From Zygnema cylindricum (taxonomy: Eukaryota; Streptophyta; Zygnematophyceae; Zygnematales; Zygnemataceae): DNA of 64,000 bases. How positions within the stretch are numbered: the first letter of the stretch is position 1; each line of letters opens with the position of its first letter. The stretch covers positions 62,001 through 126,000 of the forward strand of contig JBBHKE010001578.1 in NCBI GenBank assembly GCA_037447655.1, written 5' to 3'. Shown here one piece after another: positions 63,503-64,000 of the stretch. A program made the translations under genes and the position numbers. The notes below the pieces were generated by a model. The model saw only the letters and a list, made by a program, of their open reading frames with translations. It was not told the origin of the DNA and did no database searches.

Positions 63503-64000
63503 AGTCATGCAACATATTGAAATCTGGCCGCACACTTTTTGTACAAATCATTAATTACCTCCTTTGGTACAGATATTACGTTTAGATTTTACGTTTGAAG
63601 AATATTTTTAGATTTTCAGAATTTGGACCCTATCGTATGTGGCACCATTCACAATTGAGGAAGGTGTGTTATTGACCAGACAAAATAGAGCGGACTTACA
63701 GTAAACGCTATCAGTAGACTTATTTGTACATTAACTCGGGCCAGCTAATGGAATGTTACCCTTAGGTTGTCATCACTCACCCGTGGTGCATTATATTTTT
63801 GTTTCCAAATGTACCAATAGACACGTGCAGTGTGTGGCAAGTGTCCTACTGGAAAACTGTTGAGGAGACTGTCTAAACACTGGATAGAAAGAGCGTTTGC
63901 TTCAAAAACTCAAAATTGGAGTGTCAAAATTGTCACCCAAAAGTTTGGAGAATCTTGCCGAATATCCAGTAAACAAGTTTTAAAAAATGTAAAAAAACAA
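63503..64000. other. Unassigned sequence
   Basis: AT-rich sequence with no coding frame or LTR match that I can recognise. It begins directly at the break of P RT (CAAGTCATGCAACAT). It may be the LTR of another element that runs beyond the window. Confidence 0.4.

Overview
The window is eukaryotic, non-genic DNA. Essentially every readable stretch is an LTR retrotransposon, mostly Ty1/copia, with one dismembered Ty3/gypsy element. I see no host gene, rRNA, CRISPR array or operon. The lineage is probably green (plant or streptophyte alga): the 15-base primer site GGTTATGGGCCCACC is the exact complement of the anticodon arm of plant-type initiator tRNA-Met, and cytosine methyltransferase genes carried by retrotransposons have been described from charophyte algae. 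The species cannot be named from this sequence.

Four copia families can be told apart. Alpha (E, D, J, M, P) has Gag starting ME..EFQVMGPPSRVP and LTRs that carry an antisense tRNA-like block. Beta (F, G, K, L, R, O, I) has Gag starting MSTSTT...VVEQQVMG. Gamma (A, Q, H) has Gag starting MATASASSSS. Delta (B) has a conventional 3'-tRNA primer site. In alpha, beta and gamma the gag start codon lies inside the LTR and the reading frame runs through the primer-binding site.

Layout. 1-1387 and 16628-17861 are two halves of one gamma element (Q/H, minus). They are split by a 15.2-kb beta composite (1388-16622) flanked by the perfect 5-bp duplication GTGGC. Inside the composite, a minus-strand beta element (F) is followed by an inverted copy of its own protease-to-LTR part (G, plus). 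The composite ends in a 341-bp palindrome and carries a young alpha element (E, 2857-9435) inserted in the RNase H of F. 17862-18330 is a beta integrase scrap (I). 18331-21957 is a truncated alpha element (D). 21996-22485 is a partial alpha LTR.

22486-45595 holds the gypsy element: a C5 cytosine-methyltransferase domain, then RT, RNase H, integrase, a PHD-finger remnant and an LTR start. It is broken by gamma element A (24382-36140, itself broken by delta element B, 27407-33410), solo beta LTR R (38178-39163, CATCC duplication) and the shortened alpha element J (40457-44623, AAAAC duplication).

45596-58592 is beta element K, broken by beta element L (47970-54071, TAAGT duplication) and alpha solo LTR M (56638-57658). 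Then follow an alpha integrase scrap N (minus), a beta LTR start O and alpha element P (59619-63502). The last 0.5 kb is unassigned.

All elements carry stop codons or frameshifts, so none looks autonomous as written. E (about 1% LTR divergence by eye) and B (about 4%) are the youngest. The strongest leads are the methyltransferase-bearing gypsy element, the antisense tRNA-like module in alpha LTRs, and the inverted composite that was nevertheless inserted as one unit.
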